Of a DNA stretch of 34,023 bases, positions 10,601 through 16,998 are shown one piece after another. Source of the DNA: an uncultured Oscillospiraceae bacterium (GTDB lineage: Bacteria > Bacillota > Clostridia > Oscillospirales > Oscillospiraceae); NCBI GenBank assembly GCA_944385465.1, contig CALWXH010000108.1:1-34023 (forward strand). The letters are read 5' to 3'. Position 1 is the stretch's first letter; every line of letters begins with the position of its first letter. The notes below the pieces were generated by a model, which searched no databases, was not told where the DNA came from, and saw only the letters and a list, made by a program, of their open reading frames with translations. The position numbers and the translations under genes were made by a program.

Positions 10601-11784
10601 CAGGGTTGCCGAAGAAATCTTCGTGGTCGACGGATGGAGAGAGCTACAAATATCCTGTGGAAATCAAGAAGACCGGCACTGTGACTGTGGATGAAACTTC
10701 TTTCTTCGAGCTGACGAATAATGCCGAGGGCAATGACACCATTTACCTGGTGGAGGCTACACTGGACAATGATGGTGTTGTGAAGGCCGAAGTGGTGACC
10801 AAGGCCCCTGCTGGATCTGTTGCCATTATTGTAATAGATCGGGGCAATACGCTTTCGTCGGAGACAATTACCACCGGCCAGTACACCCTCCCCGCTGCCC
10901 CCACCCGTCCCGGCTATGTGTTCGACGGCTGGCAGAGCGACGACGGCACCATCTATGACGCTGGCGATTCTGTGAAGATTGAGAAGAACACCACCTTCAC
11001 CGCCCAGTGGAGCGTCTATGTGGCCCCCAACCCCAGCTACCTGGTTTCCGTGAACCAGGCCCAGGGCGGCAAAGTCACCGCCAATCCCACCGCCGCCAAG
11101 AAGGGCGACACCGTCACCCTGACGGTTGATCCCGAGGACGGCTATGAGCTGGCGGAACTCACCGTCACCGACTTCTGGGGCAAGGACGTGGCTTTCACCG
11201 ACAACGGAGATGGCACCTATACCTTCACCATGCCCGGCTCCCAGGTGGAGATCGAGGCTTCCTTCACCCAGACCGGCGAGCCCGAGCCCGAGCTGCCCTT
11301 CACCGACGTCACCGAGGCCGACTGGTTCTACGACGAGGTGTACTACGTCTGGGCCAACGGTCTCATGATCGGCGACTCTGACACCACCTTCGGCCCCAAC
11401 GGCACCACCACCCGGGCCATGGTGTGGACGATTTTGGCCCGTATGGACGGGGAGACCATCACCGGCTCCACCTGGGTGGAGGACGCCCGGGCCTGGGCCA
11501 TGGAGAACGAGGTGTCCGACGGCACCGGCGCCGACGATGCGGTGACCCGGGAGCAGCTGGTGACTATGCTCTGGCGCTACGTGGGTGAGCCCCAGGGCAC
11601 CGGCGACCTGTCCGGCTTTGCCGACGCAGACACCGTGTCCGGCTGGGCTGAGGAAGCCATGAGCTGGAGTGTGGGCACGGGCCTCATCGTCGGCGATGAG
11701 AACGGCCTGACCCCCACCGCCACCGCCATCCGGGCCCAGATCGCGGCCATCCTCATGCGCTTCTGCGAGGGCGTGGCCAAGTAA
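7696..11784 (+). CDS. Secreted SLH-domain surface protein 3, beta-helix adhesin-like
   Basis: A 1362-residue exported protein. The start is GTG 7696, with AGGAGG at 7683-7688 and a 7-base spacer. A signal peptide (MKKRLWTIVFAIAMALSLV, ending ALAADEG) follows. Residues about 30-1050 are a long series of segments of the type GGTYxS, GGTFS and LTLNGHTI, as in right-handed beta-helix surface proteins. Two or three larger modules each open with a QxGAxxYxTLAAA motif (near residues 36, 397 and 765). Then come a Listeria-Bacteroides InlB repeat (about 1062-1108, PTRPGYVFDGW), a second InlB-type repeat (about 1113-1193) and three SLH modules to the end. The first and third SLH modules nearly equal those of SLH protein 2; the middle one differs. 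Its likely role is surface attachment or polymer binding; there are no catalytic residues I can point to. Confidence 0.9.
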   Translation: MKKRLWTIVFAIAMALSLVTVTALAADEGIAGDGETYVAQIGAQKYETLAAAVADVPTSGVETTITLTGDIVMTTADIVTIGAGQNIVLDMAKHSITVDKDDFSGRPIVNNGTLTITGEGTIDSSMAADGRGSVNNYGELTIENGTFQGNLQNGYANVWNAGTAYFKNGTYDTSALAIGTTAGSTTTISGGTYKSSWSPTIENRGKMTITGGEFENRSCSSCDKDHWGYTIRSGYDTANAYLEINGSAADSVQVTGVQGGVAVIDGSAKIYNGVFKTVACATHGASAAFYPLYVAGESGEVVCEVYGGTYTAAYREAIWVGNSGSDGGAGKTAVLQVYGGSFTGGEGVTEAVKVDEEVGGLRVEGGDFSSDVSEYVPDDYAQGADGVVGPLGAENATAQVGADYFKTLAAAIEAAGDGQTVKLLRDASVDSIIEINQNLTLNLNGHTITNNVTGERPFHVTEAVTFTVDGTAGGGMTIPESNTDSFGFIKIIAPATVTLNGGTYTGVTDKGAFIKPFNRAEVGNASGCTVNLNDVTATTNMWVISTDTLSTMTLNVTGGSYTSTAKVTDSNSTYSVFGLDCTALDAPFTFNQVTVKSQGGACIEGCGGTSTFTDCNFSVESTSTPGFTASAVAVSYKGTANIYSGTYGSAGYGAYVYSSGGTINIMGGTVSGGTAAVRSDVDEATYGNPATVNISGGTITGALQTNEDAKATISVSGGTFSSAVPMEYCAPGFEPATDENGKYTVQLDTDKEYAAQVKNEAGQITGAYETLADALTDAKSGDTIVLLANADLNTDVVISGNITIDGQDQYTIEMEPVSHAITVSANAALTLNHVTLKITGESGYGIDVRYDGALTLNHSTLDISGVSNATISAETDGASNSEPGKFTLTNGSTIIASNIGGNFSNGGTWSLEDGSKIDINGCTSHGLSCDSITVDGSTVEISGTGLLGLTAREVELVNGGQVTVENCGTGLPKKSSWSTDGESYKYPVEIKKTGTVTVDETSFFELTNNAEGNDTIYLVEATLDNDGVVKAEVVTKAPAGSVAIIVIDRGNTLSSETITTGQYTLPAAPTRPGYVFDGWQSDDGTIYDAGDSVKIEKNTTFTAQWSVYVAPNPSYLVSVNQAQGGKVTANPTAAKKGDTVTLTVDPEDGYELAELTVTDFWGKDVAFTDNGDGTYTFTMPGSQVEIEASFTQTGEPEPELPFTDVTEADWFYDEVYYVWANGLMIGDSDTTFGPNGTTTRAMVWTILARMDGETITGSTWVEDARAWAMENEVSDGTGADDAVTREQLVTMLWRYVGEPQGTGDLSGFADADTVSGWAEEAMSWSVGTGLIVGDENGLTPTATAIRAQIAAILMRFCEGVAK
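11026..11414 (+). repeat. Duplicated block A, copy in SLH gene 3
   Basis: Partner of 6645-7027. The alignment offset is 4381 bases before the PEPE insertion and 4387 after it. The companion 3' block is 11602-11781. Confidence 0.85.
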
Positions 11785-11807
11785 GCAAAAAGCAAAGATA
11801 GACACAG

Positions 11808-11845
11808 TAACAGCGGGAGGAGCCGTTCGGCTCCTCCCGCTGTTA
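11808..11845 (+). terminator. Hairpin after SLH gene 3
   Basis: 17-bp perfect arms (11808-11824 and 11829-11845, TAACAGCGGGAGGAGCC type) enclose GTTC. There is no T-run on either strand. It lies between converging genes and may serve both. Confidence 0.7.
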
Positions 11846-11913
11846 TGTCAGAATCGTACTTGCTGTCAACGTTGTGGCAGAGGTCGATGATCACAATCAC
11901 GCACCATGCCGCT

Positions 11914-13401
11914 TTACTCCTTTTGGCCTATGACTACCCACAAGCCGTTTCTGGAGGTTCCCTCGCGCCGCAGTTTCCCGCTCTTTTGAAGTTCGCTCAT
12001 GATGCGCTTTACTGTCCTCAAGGGAATACCGGTTTTCGTACAAATATCTTTCTGCGTTATCTTTGGGCTGCCTTGGATTACTTGCACGATTGCCGTCTCG
12101 TTGGCATCAAGTTTGTGCTCAGGACCAATTTCATTGGTGCCAATTTTGGTGCCATTGGTGCCAACTTTGGTGCCATTGGTGTCACGCTCTTTGGGATCAA
12201 TGACACCATTCTGATCGGTAGCCGCGTCTTTCCGATAAAGATTGATGCGGAAATCGCTGCCCATATCGATCAGCTCCGGCTCACGAAGGCCATATTCCTT
12301 GGCTTCCCGGAACATTTTCGGGATGCCGCTGCCCCATGCCTCCACAATATTCATATAGGAAAAAGCGGCTGCAATGCCACGGTTGCGGATCTTTGAGAGG
12401 CCGGATTTCATCTTTTCGATGGTGATTTCGCTGTCCAGCATACCCGGGGAGGTGACTTCCAGCCGGTCATCGAAGAGCGCCACCTGGATTTTCCCCGGTG
12501 ACAGGTAGCTGCGATGGCAGACGGCATTGGAAATCATCTCGCGGATGGTCTTGACCGGCAGCTCATAGTAGTCCTGACGGGCAATGCCCTCAATGCGGGA
12601 GCCGAGGTCGATGTGCTGCAACACGAAGTTGTAGGCATCCTCAATCTGCTCGTAGATCGCGCCGGTGAACTCCTTGCGGGTGATGAAAATATCCCGCACA
12701 GTCCCCTTGAATACCGCGCACTGGATGACGGCATCGGGGAACTCAGCCGTATCTCCGTTCAAAAGCAGATACCCATTGGTGGGGTGGTAGGCTCCGTCAC
12801 GCTCCGCCAGCAGCTTCCATGAGAGCAACTGATTTTTACCGACCTTCTGAATCTGTTCCCGTGCCGTATCGCTTTCCGCCAGCTTGAGGGCGTGCTGGTA
12901 CAGCTTCTCGCAGAAGGCTGCGATCTCTTCCTCGGAAACCGTCTGCTCACGCTCCATCTGGTCAAAGGAGCGGTTGGTCCCCTCCAGGATGAGTTCCTGC
13001 ACACGGTAGCGCTCGGCATGGCGGGTCGTGCCCGCGACACGGATGTAGGTGCCGTCCATGATGCCCTGACTCTTGATATAGTAGGGGCGCTGCATACCAG
13101 GGATGATCTCTACAACGATGATTGCCTTCCCGTCGATTTCCTGCACCGCGATGTTCGGGGTGATCTTGGGTTCGCAGCTATCAAAAATGGCGTTGGTGAT
13201 CGCGTCCATCTTCTGAAAGACTTCCTCTTTGGAAAAGCCGGTGACAGCCCATGTGCCGTTTTCCACACCGAAGACCAGCTTGCCGCCCTTGCCGTTGGCA
13301 AAGGCCACCACGGTCTTCATGTAGTTCTCGCTTTTGGCAGGAATCTCGCTCTTGAACTTGATATGCTCGGATTCACCGGCGAAAATCTCTTTTGCGGTCA
13401 T
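11914..13401 (-). CDS. AlbA_2/Schlafen-type ATP-binding transcriptional regulator (COG2865-like)
   Basis: A 495-residue protein. The start is ATG at 13401, with AAGGAGG upstream at a 7-9 base spacing; an open extension upstream has no ribosome binding site. Residues about 8-125 match the AlbA_2 (Schlafen-like) domain: GESEHIKFKSE, then FANGKGGKLVFGVEN. The middle to residue about 400 resembles the C-terminal GHKL-like ATP-binding domain of this group (N-A-V-C-H-R-S-Y, then EAWGSGIPKM). The last 60 residues form a winged helix (QKDICTKTGIPLRTVKRIMSEL). Such proteins are common in mobile and accessory regions of Firmicutes. Their function is mostly untested, with proposed roles in transcription control or defence. 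A Thr-Asn-Gly-Thr-Lys heptad repeat joins the ATP-binding part and the winged helix. It stands alone and faces SLH gene 3. Confidence 0.88.
   Translation of the reverse strand: MTAKEIFAGESEHIKFKSEIPAKSENYMKTVVAFANGKGGKLVFGVENGTWAVTGFSKEEVFQKMDAITNAIFDSCEPKITPNIAVQEIDGKAIIVVEIIPGMQRPYYIKSQGIMDGTYIRVAGTTRHAERYRVQELILEGTNRSFDQMEREQTVSEEEIAAFCEKLYQHALKLAESDTAREQIQKVGKNQLLSWKLLAERDGAYHPTNGYLLLNGDTAEFPDAVIQCAVFKGTVRDIFITRKEFTGAIYEQIEDAYNFVLQHIDLGSRIEGIARQDYYELPVKTIREMISNAVCHRSYLSPGKIQVALFDDRLEVTSPGMLDSEITIEKMKSGLSKIRNRGIAAAFSYMNIVEAWGSGIPKMFREAKEYGLREPELIDMGSDFRINLYRKDAATDQNGVIDPKERDTNGTKVGTNGTKIGTNEIGPEHKLDANETAIVQVIQGSPKITQKDICTKTGIPLRTVKRIMSELQKSGKLRREGTSRNGLWVVIGQKE
12133..12181 (-). repeat. 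21-bp tandem repeat inside the AlbA_2 gene
   Basis: Two full units (12133-12153, 12154-12174) and a third partial one of ATTGGTGCCAAYTTTGGTGCC. On the coding strand it encodes TNGTK(V/I)G heptads in the linker before the winged helix. Copy change keeps frame. Confidence 0.85.
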
Positions 13402-13746
13402 CTCGACCACCTCCTTCACGGTCTTGTGTGCCCGATCATGATATAGGCAATGTAAATATTCCTCTTGATCTTGTAGGTATCGTGTATTTACAAAATTGCA
13501 ACCCATATTATAGCAGAAATAATAGGCAGCCTCAACGTGTTTTTCTGCACATTTGGGGTATCTGCAAACCAAACAATAAACAGCGCACCCGAATGATAAA
13601 GGGTGGTGTTGTTCCATACCGTGAAGCAACCCCTAATGCCAGAGCAATCCCGCGCAGGGCGCTTTCCAATGGAGGCCACAAGTTCGGCGAAGGCAGGAAT
13701 TTCGCCAAATCCATGCACAAAGAAATAAAAAACCCCCAAAAAAGTA
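13402..13746. other. AT-rich intergenic stretch, no gene seen
   Basis: The region upstream of the AlbA_2 gene is AT-rich and holds inverted 8-mers TGTAAATA (13451-13458) and TATTTACA (13485-13492), 26 bases apart. They could be an operator for the minus-strand gene, but I see no convincing promoter for it. Open frames across this stretch lack ribosome binding sites and family likeness. Confidence 0.4.
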
Positions 13747-13775
13747 TTGCGCACCTCGAACAAAAGTGCTATACT
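13747..13775 (+). promoter_or_regulatory. Sigma-A promoter of the structured leader and the 271-aa gene
   Basis: TTGCGC (13747-13752), 17-bp spacer, TATACT (13770-13775). Transcription would start near 13782, about 275 bases before the next start codon. Confidence 0.7.
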
Positions 13776-13781
13776 ACCCTC

Positions 13782-14024
13782 AGAAAACGAAAAAAGTACG
13801 GCAGCATGGAAGAGTTGGCGCTCTCCCATGCCTGCGCAGGTGTCTACCCACCTACACTGCGGATCTCTCCGCGCCGCACCGGGAATAGTATACCCTTTTT
13901 GCAGGTCAAACGCAAGACGGGATTTTCCCATCCGGCGCAGGGGAGCCCCTGTGCTACCCGGAACAGAGGACTTCCAGGGCACAGCCGTGTCAGGTTTTTC
14001 CACCTGCATGGCTGTGCCTTTTTG
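13782..14024 (+). ncRNA. Structured leader RNA or small RNA of unknown class
   Basis: About 240 bases between a good promoter and an intrinsic terminator. Visible hairpins include a stem around 13803-13840 (CATGG pairing with CCATG, inner AGAG with CTCT), GCGGA/TCCGC at about 13859-13873, and a GC-rich CAGGGG/CCCCTG stem near 13937-13951. A gene with its own ribosome binding site begins 33 bases after the terminator T-run. So this may be a regulatory leader (riboswitch or attenuator) or a stand-alone RNA. I compared it with the motifs I know for T-box, TPP, FMN, SAM-I, cobalamin, c-di-GMP-I and THF leaders, and for RNase P, tmRNA and SRP RNA, and found no match. Confidence 0.5.
13978..14023 (+). 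terminator. Intrinsic terminator ahead of the 271-aa gene
   Basis: The outer arms GGCACAGCC (13978-13986) and GGCTGTGCC (14010-14018) pair over 9 bases. An inner CAGGT/ACCTG stem (13991-13995, 14002-14006) stacks inside, and T5 follows at 14019-14023. It is placed where an attenuator would be, before AGGAGG of the next gene. Confidence 0.85.
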
Positions 14025-14056
14025 GTTTTCCAATCAAAAACAGGAGGTTCTTTGAA

Positions 14057-14872
14057 ATGAACAACATCAGAGCGCGACGATCGGAACAGCTGGAGCAGGC
14101 GTCCCAGCGGGCGGGGGAGCTGATGCAGGCGATGCTGGAAGAGGACCAGCCGGAGTGGCTGAGTAAGCACTGCCGGGCGTATCACCGGCTGACAGACGGC
14201 CTGCCCATCCACTTCTTGGCGTGTGTGAGCGACTATCTGGACGGGCTGCTCCAGACGACGCTGCTGGACTGGGCGGCGGACGGCCTGGCCGGCGAGCTCA
14301 CCCTGCCGTGGGTGGAGGCGCTGGAGGAGTGCTACGAGCTGAGCATCCGCTTTCCGGCGAAGGCGCCCCGGGAGCGGGACCGGATGCTGGCCTGCCAGAA
14401 CCTGGGGCGCATCCGCAACGTGGAGGACTACCGGAACCAGCAGGCGCACCTCATGCTCCTGTGGAAGGTGCTGCCCCGGGAGGATCAGGGATACGGCCGG
14501 GAGTGCCTGCTGCAGGGGCTGCGGCGGGCCCTCATCCGGGAGATCTACGCCCGGCGGCGGGACGGGGAGCTGCCCCCTCAGCTGCAGCGGGGCTACAACC
14601 TGTGGCAGCACTTTGAGCGGTGCCGCCGCCAGGGGCTGGAGCGGGTGCCCGCCCACTTCCTCTGGGCCTGGCCAGACGGGACGGTGGAGCTGCTGGTCCC
14701 CTCCTGTCTGGATAAGAAGGGCAGGATGAGCGGGGAGGTGCAGTCCTGGTTCATCGAGTACGTCAACGCCTGGAGCACGGTGAACGGGACACAGTGCCTG
14801 GACAGCTTCATCACCGGCTTCCGGTACGGCGCCCGGTTTGCCCAGGATGTCTTCCGCCCGGAGTTGAACTGA
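14057..14872 (+). CDS. Unknown 271-residue protein
   Basis: A well-formed gene: ATG 14057 follows AGGAGG (14041-14046) at a spacing of about 10, and codon use is GC-rich like the chromosome. The protein is mostly helical, rich in Arg, Leu and Glu, with no signal peptide and no membrane segment. I do not recognise a family. The tail (FITGFRYGARFAQDVF) resembles C-termini I associate with phage- or element-linked Firmicutes proteins of unknown function, but that is weak. It lies downstream of the structured leader and upstream of the excisionase and integrase genes, so it may be cargo of the integrated element, or its expression may depend on read-through of the terminator at 13978-14023. Confidence 0.75.
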   Translation: MNNIRARRSEQLEQASQRAGELMQAMLEEDQPEWLSKHCRAYHRLTDGLPIHFLACVSDYLDGLLQTTLLDWAADGLAGELTLPWVEALEECYELSIRFPAKAPRERDRMLACQNLGRIRNVEDYRNQQAHLMLLWKVLPREDQGYGRECLLQGLRRALIREIYARRRDGELPPQLQRGYNLWQHFERCRRQGLERVPAHFLWAWPDGTVELLVPSCLDKKGRMSGEVQSWFIEYVNAWSTVNGTQCLDSFITGFRYGARFAQDVFRPELN

Positions 14873-14889
14873 GTGAGAGAAAACCTCAG

Positions 14890-14923
14890 CGCCGCCCCGT
14901 TCCCGGTGTGGGAAGGGGCGGCG
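14890..14923 (+). terminator. GC hairpin after the 271-aa gene
   Basis: CGCCGCCCC and TTCCC (14890-14904, one bulged G) pair with GGGAA and GGGGCGGCG (14910-14923). No T-run follows. It starts 17 bases after the stop. Confidence 0.6.
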
Positions 14924-15018
14924 CGCGGGTTGTATGCAGTAATATTCAGATGCGGAGATGGCGCGGGAATCGCCGCGGTTGAGCGCGGGGGAGATATTTC
15001 CAAAGCGCTTGCCGTTTT

Positions 15019-15041
15019 GCCCCTGATGCGGGGCTTTTATT
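15019..15041 (+). terminator. Small hairpin with T-run
   Basis: GCCCC (15019-15023), loop TGATGC, GGGGC (15030-15034), then TTTTATTAT. A modest intrinsic terminator that would separate the 271-aa gene from the excisionase unit. The rest of 14924-15099 holds nothing I can name. Confidence 0.55.
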
Positions 15042-15099
15042 ATAAAAAACACCAATCAAAAAACCAGAAACACAAAAAATCTGATGTTGTGAAAAATTA

Positions 15100-15128
15100 T
15101 TGCGGGGCAATTTCAAAATCGGTAGAAT
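15100..15128 (+). promoter_or_regulatory. Sigma-A promoter of the excisionase/integrase unit
   Basis: TTGCGG (15100-15105), 17-bp spacer, TAGAAT (15123-15128), about 42 bases before the excisionase start. Confidence 0.65.
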
Positions 15129-15169
15129 AAAAGTAACCTAAATTATGAAATACCCCGGAGGGCGTAAAA

Positions 15170-15388
15170 ATGAATAATAATGTGACTGATATTGCTCCGC
15201 AAAAAATTATGGTTACACTGGAGGAGGCAGCGGAAATGCTGTCCATCTCTCGTCCCACGCTGTATCGATGGATGGGGATAAATGGATTTCCGGCGGTCAA
15301 AATCGGTGGATGCGTCCGCATCCCGGTTGAGGAATTGCGGCGCTGGGCTGCGGACCAGGTGCGTGGCGGCGACAAAGGATCTGACTAA
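15170..15388 (+). CDS. Excisionase-like helix-turn-helix protein
   Basis: A 72-residue protein starting at ATG 15170 with GGAGGG seven bases upstream. Residues 15-60 fit the HTH_17/excisionase (MerR-like winged helix) pattern: VTLEEAAEMLSISRPTLYRWM, then FPAVKIGGCVRIPVEELRRW. Such small proteins bind DNA and in integrated elements set the direction of recombination (Xis) or act as repressors. It lies directly before the recombinase gene on the same strand, which supports the excisionase reading. A G9 run follows its stop. Lower GC than its neighbours agrees with acquired DNA. Confidence 0.85.
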   Translation: MNNNVTDIAPQKIMVTLEEAAEMLSISRPTLYRWMGINGFPAVKIGGCVRIPVEELRRWAADQVRGGDKGSD

Positions 15389-15493
15389 GGCGGGGGGGGG
15401 CACCCGCCCCCTGCCTGTCGCAGCCGTGACAGGAGAGGCGCTGATCACGACTGCGCTACCAGTATCAGTAGATGTAGATAAGGAGAGGTATAC

Positions 15494-16675
15494 ATGCCAA
15501 GGAAAAGCAATACCCGGGCCGCCCAGGGGGCCGGGACCATCCGCCAGCGAAAAGACGGGCGGTGGGAGGCCCGGTATACCGTGGGCCGCGACCCCGGGAC
15601 CGGGAAACAGGTGCAGCGGTCGGTTTATGGGGATACCCAGCAAGAAGTGAGAAAGAAACTGGCCCAAATTACCGCCGCGCTGGACGCGGGAACCTACAAA
15701 GATCCCTGCAAGATGACCGTGGGCCAATGGCTGGATATATGGGCGGCGGAGTACCTGGGCGGAGTGAAGCCGGCCACAGCGCTTCTTTACGAGCAGCAGG
15801 CGCGGCTGTATCTGAAACCGGCCCTGGGGGCAGTGAAGCTGGAAGCACTCGCAGCTCCGACCATCCAGCGGCTATATAACACGCTGAGCAAAGAGCGGGA
15901 TGGCAAGCGGACGCTGAGCCCAAAAAGCGTAAAAAACATACACGGTATTCTCCATAAAGCGCTGCAACAGGCGGTTGCCGTGGGCTATCTACGGTTTAAT
16001 CCGGCAGATAATTGTACCTTGCCCAGAATCGAACGGAAAGAGATTCAGCCGCTGGATGACCAGCAGATCAGTGCATTCTTAAAGGTGACAGAAGGGCACA
16101 GACATGAGATCTTATACAAGGTGGCCCTGTTTACTGGAATGCGGGAAGGGGAGCTGCTGGGGCTTACCTGGGACGCTGTGGACTTCAGTAACGGTACATT
16201 GCTTATCAATAAACAGCTTCAAAAAATTCCAGGAGCGCGTGCCGCATTCCGGCTTGTCGACACGAAGAACAGCAAGGGTCGCACGATCACAGCCGCTCCG
16301 TCCATTTTGGCTGCATTGAAAAGACATCGCGACAGGCAAGCCGAGTGGAGGCTTAAGGCGGGGGAGCTGTGGGAGGACTCTAACTTTGTGTTCACGGATG
16401 AATTGGGGCACCATCTCTCTCCCCACACGGTGTATCACAATTACAAAAGAATTGTTGCCTCCATCGGCCTGCCCGATGCCCATTTCCACGACCTCAGGCA
16501 CAGCTATGCGGTTGCGGCCCTGAAAGAAGGGGACGACGTAAAAACCGTTCAGCAGAACCTGGGGCATCACTCAGCGGCCTTCACACTGGATACTTATGCC
16601 CACGCTACAGCGGAAATGAGACGCGAGAGCGCCGCCAGAATGGAACAGTTCATCAAACGGGTTTCAAATGCGTAA
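15494..16675 (+). CDS. Tyrosine recombinase (integrase)
   Basis: A 393-residue phage/ICE-type integrase. ATG 15494 follows AAGGAGAGG. Residues about 10-60 are the AP2-like arm-binding domain (GTIRQRKDGRWEARYTVG), about 72-165 the SAM-like core-binding domain, and 185-385 the catalytic domain. The catalytic set is complete: R217 (FTGMREGE), a Lys at 258 or 261, H332 and R335 (HDLRH), H358 (LGHHS) and nucleophile Y368 (DTYAH). It ends 115 bases from the 3' end of a tRNA-Pro gene on the opposite strand, the usual place for such an element's attachment site. It should therefore be active unless other element parts are lost. No matching second attachment site is visible in the window, so the far end of the element is not defined. 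Confidence 0.95.
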   Translation: MPRKSNTRAAQGAGTIRQRKDGRWEARYTVGRDPGTGKQVQRSVYGDTQQEVRKKLAQITAALDAGTYKDPCKMTVGQWLDIWAAEYLGGVKPATALLYEQQARLYLKPALGAVKLEALAAPTIQRLYNTLSKERDGKRTLSPKSVKNIHGILHKALQQAVAVGYLRFNPADNCTLPRIERKEIQPLDDQQISAFLKVTEGHRHEILYKVALFTGMREGELLGLTWDAVDFSNGTLLINKQLQKIPGARAAFRLVDTKNSKGRTITAAPSILAALKRHRDRQAEWRLKAGELWEDSNFVFTDELGHHLSPHTVYHNYKRIVASIGLPDAHFHDLRHSYAVAALKEGDDVKTVQQNLGHHSAAFTLDTYAHATAEMRRESAARMEQFIKRVSNA

Positions 16676-16754
16676 AGGGTAAAAGAAAGGGTACAAGCCA
16701 AGCCTGCATTTTGCAAACACAATATTTTCCGCCAAAAAACGGCATCAAACATAA

Positions 16755-16791
16755 AAAATCCTCTGCATTTCAAACAAATACAGAGGATTTT
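16755..16791 (-). terminator. Bidirectional terminator between integrase and tRNA-Pro
   Basis: AAAATCCTCTG (16755-16765) and CAGAGGATTTT (16781-16791) pair over 11 bases. Because the stem starts with A and ends with T on both strands, it can stop the tRNA transcript (minus) and the integrase transcript (plus). Confidence 0.85.
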
Positions 16792-16792
16792 C

Positions 16793-16869
16793 TGGTCGGA
16801 GTGCCGGGATTCGAACCCGGGGCCTCTTGGACCCGAACCAAGCGCGATACCAAGCTTCGCCACACCCCG
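16793..16869 (-). tRNA. tRNA-Pro (anticodon CGG)
   Basis: A complete cloverleaf read on the minus strand. The acceptor CGGGGTG pairs with CACTCCG; the anticodon stem CTTGG/CCAAG holds loop TTCGGGT with anticodon CGG (plus 16833-16835); the T-arm is CCGGG TTCGAAT CCCGG. The terminal CCA is encoded (16793-16795). The 3' end faces the integrase, making the T-arm/acceptor end the likely attachment site. The gene is intact. Confidence 0.97.
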
Positions 16870-16883
16870 AAAAGGCAGAGATA

Positions 16884-16912
16884 ATTATAAGAGCAAGCGG
16901 GGCATTTGTCAA
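16884..16912 (-). promoter_or_regulatory. Consensus sigma-A promoter of tRNA-Pro
   Basis: On the minus strand TTGACA (16907-16912), 17-bp spacer, TATAAT (16884-16889). Both hexamers and the spacing are perfect. Transcription would begin about seven bases before the tRNA. Confidence 0.93.
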
Positions 16913-16930
16913 CCCCCAACCCTGGAATGG

Positions 16931-16969
16931 CGGAAGGGGAGACGACCGGCGCATGAAATTCCCCTTCCG
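16931..16969. repeat. Inverted repeat before spoVAC
   Basis: CGGAAGGGGA (16931-16940) and TCCCCTTCCG (16960-16969) are perfect 10-bp arms 19 bases apart. They are 12 bases upstream of the AGGGGAGG ribosome binding site of spoVAC. I see no clear sigma-G or sigma-A promoter there. Confidence 0.5.
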
Positions 16970-16998
16970 GGGCACACTGAAGGGGAGGTGAGAGCGCT

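Noticed and set aside
13392-14060. 222-codon open frame on the plus strand
   Set aside because: It covers the AlbA_2 start region, an AT-rich spacer, a promoter and a terminator. It has no ribosome binding site and a composition unlike protein.
14873-15130. 85-codon frame before the excisionase gene
   Set aside because: It overlaps two hairpins and a promoter, and its only start codon is next to the previous stop without a ribosome binding site.
15389-15410. G9 run after the excisionase gene, considered as a phase-variable tract
   Set aside because: It lies between genes, after the stop and far from the integrase promoter or start, so a length change would not switch a frame.
16793-16869. 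A second attachment site for the integrase
   Set aside because: I looked for another copy of the tRNA T-arm and acceptor sequence to the left in the window and saw none, so no element end is annotated.
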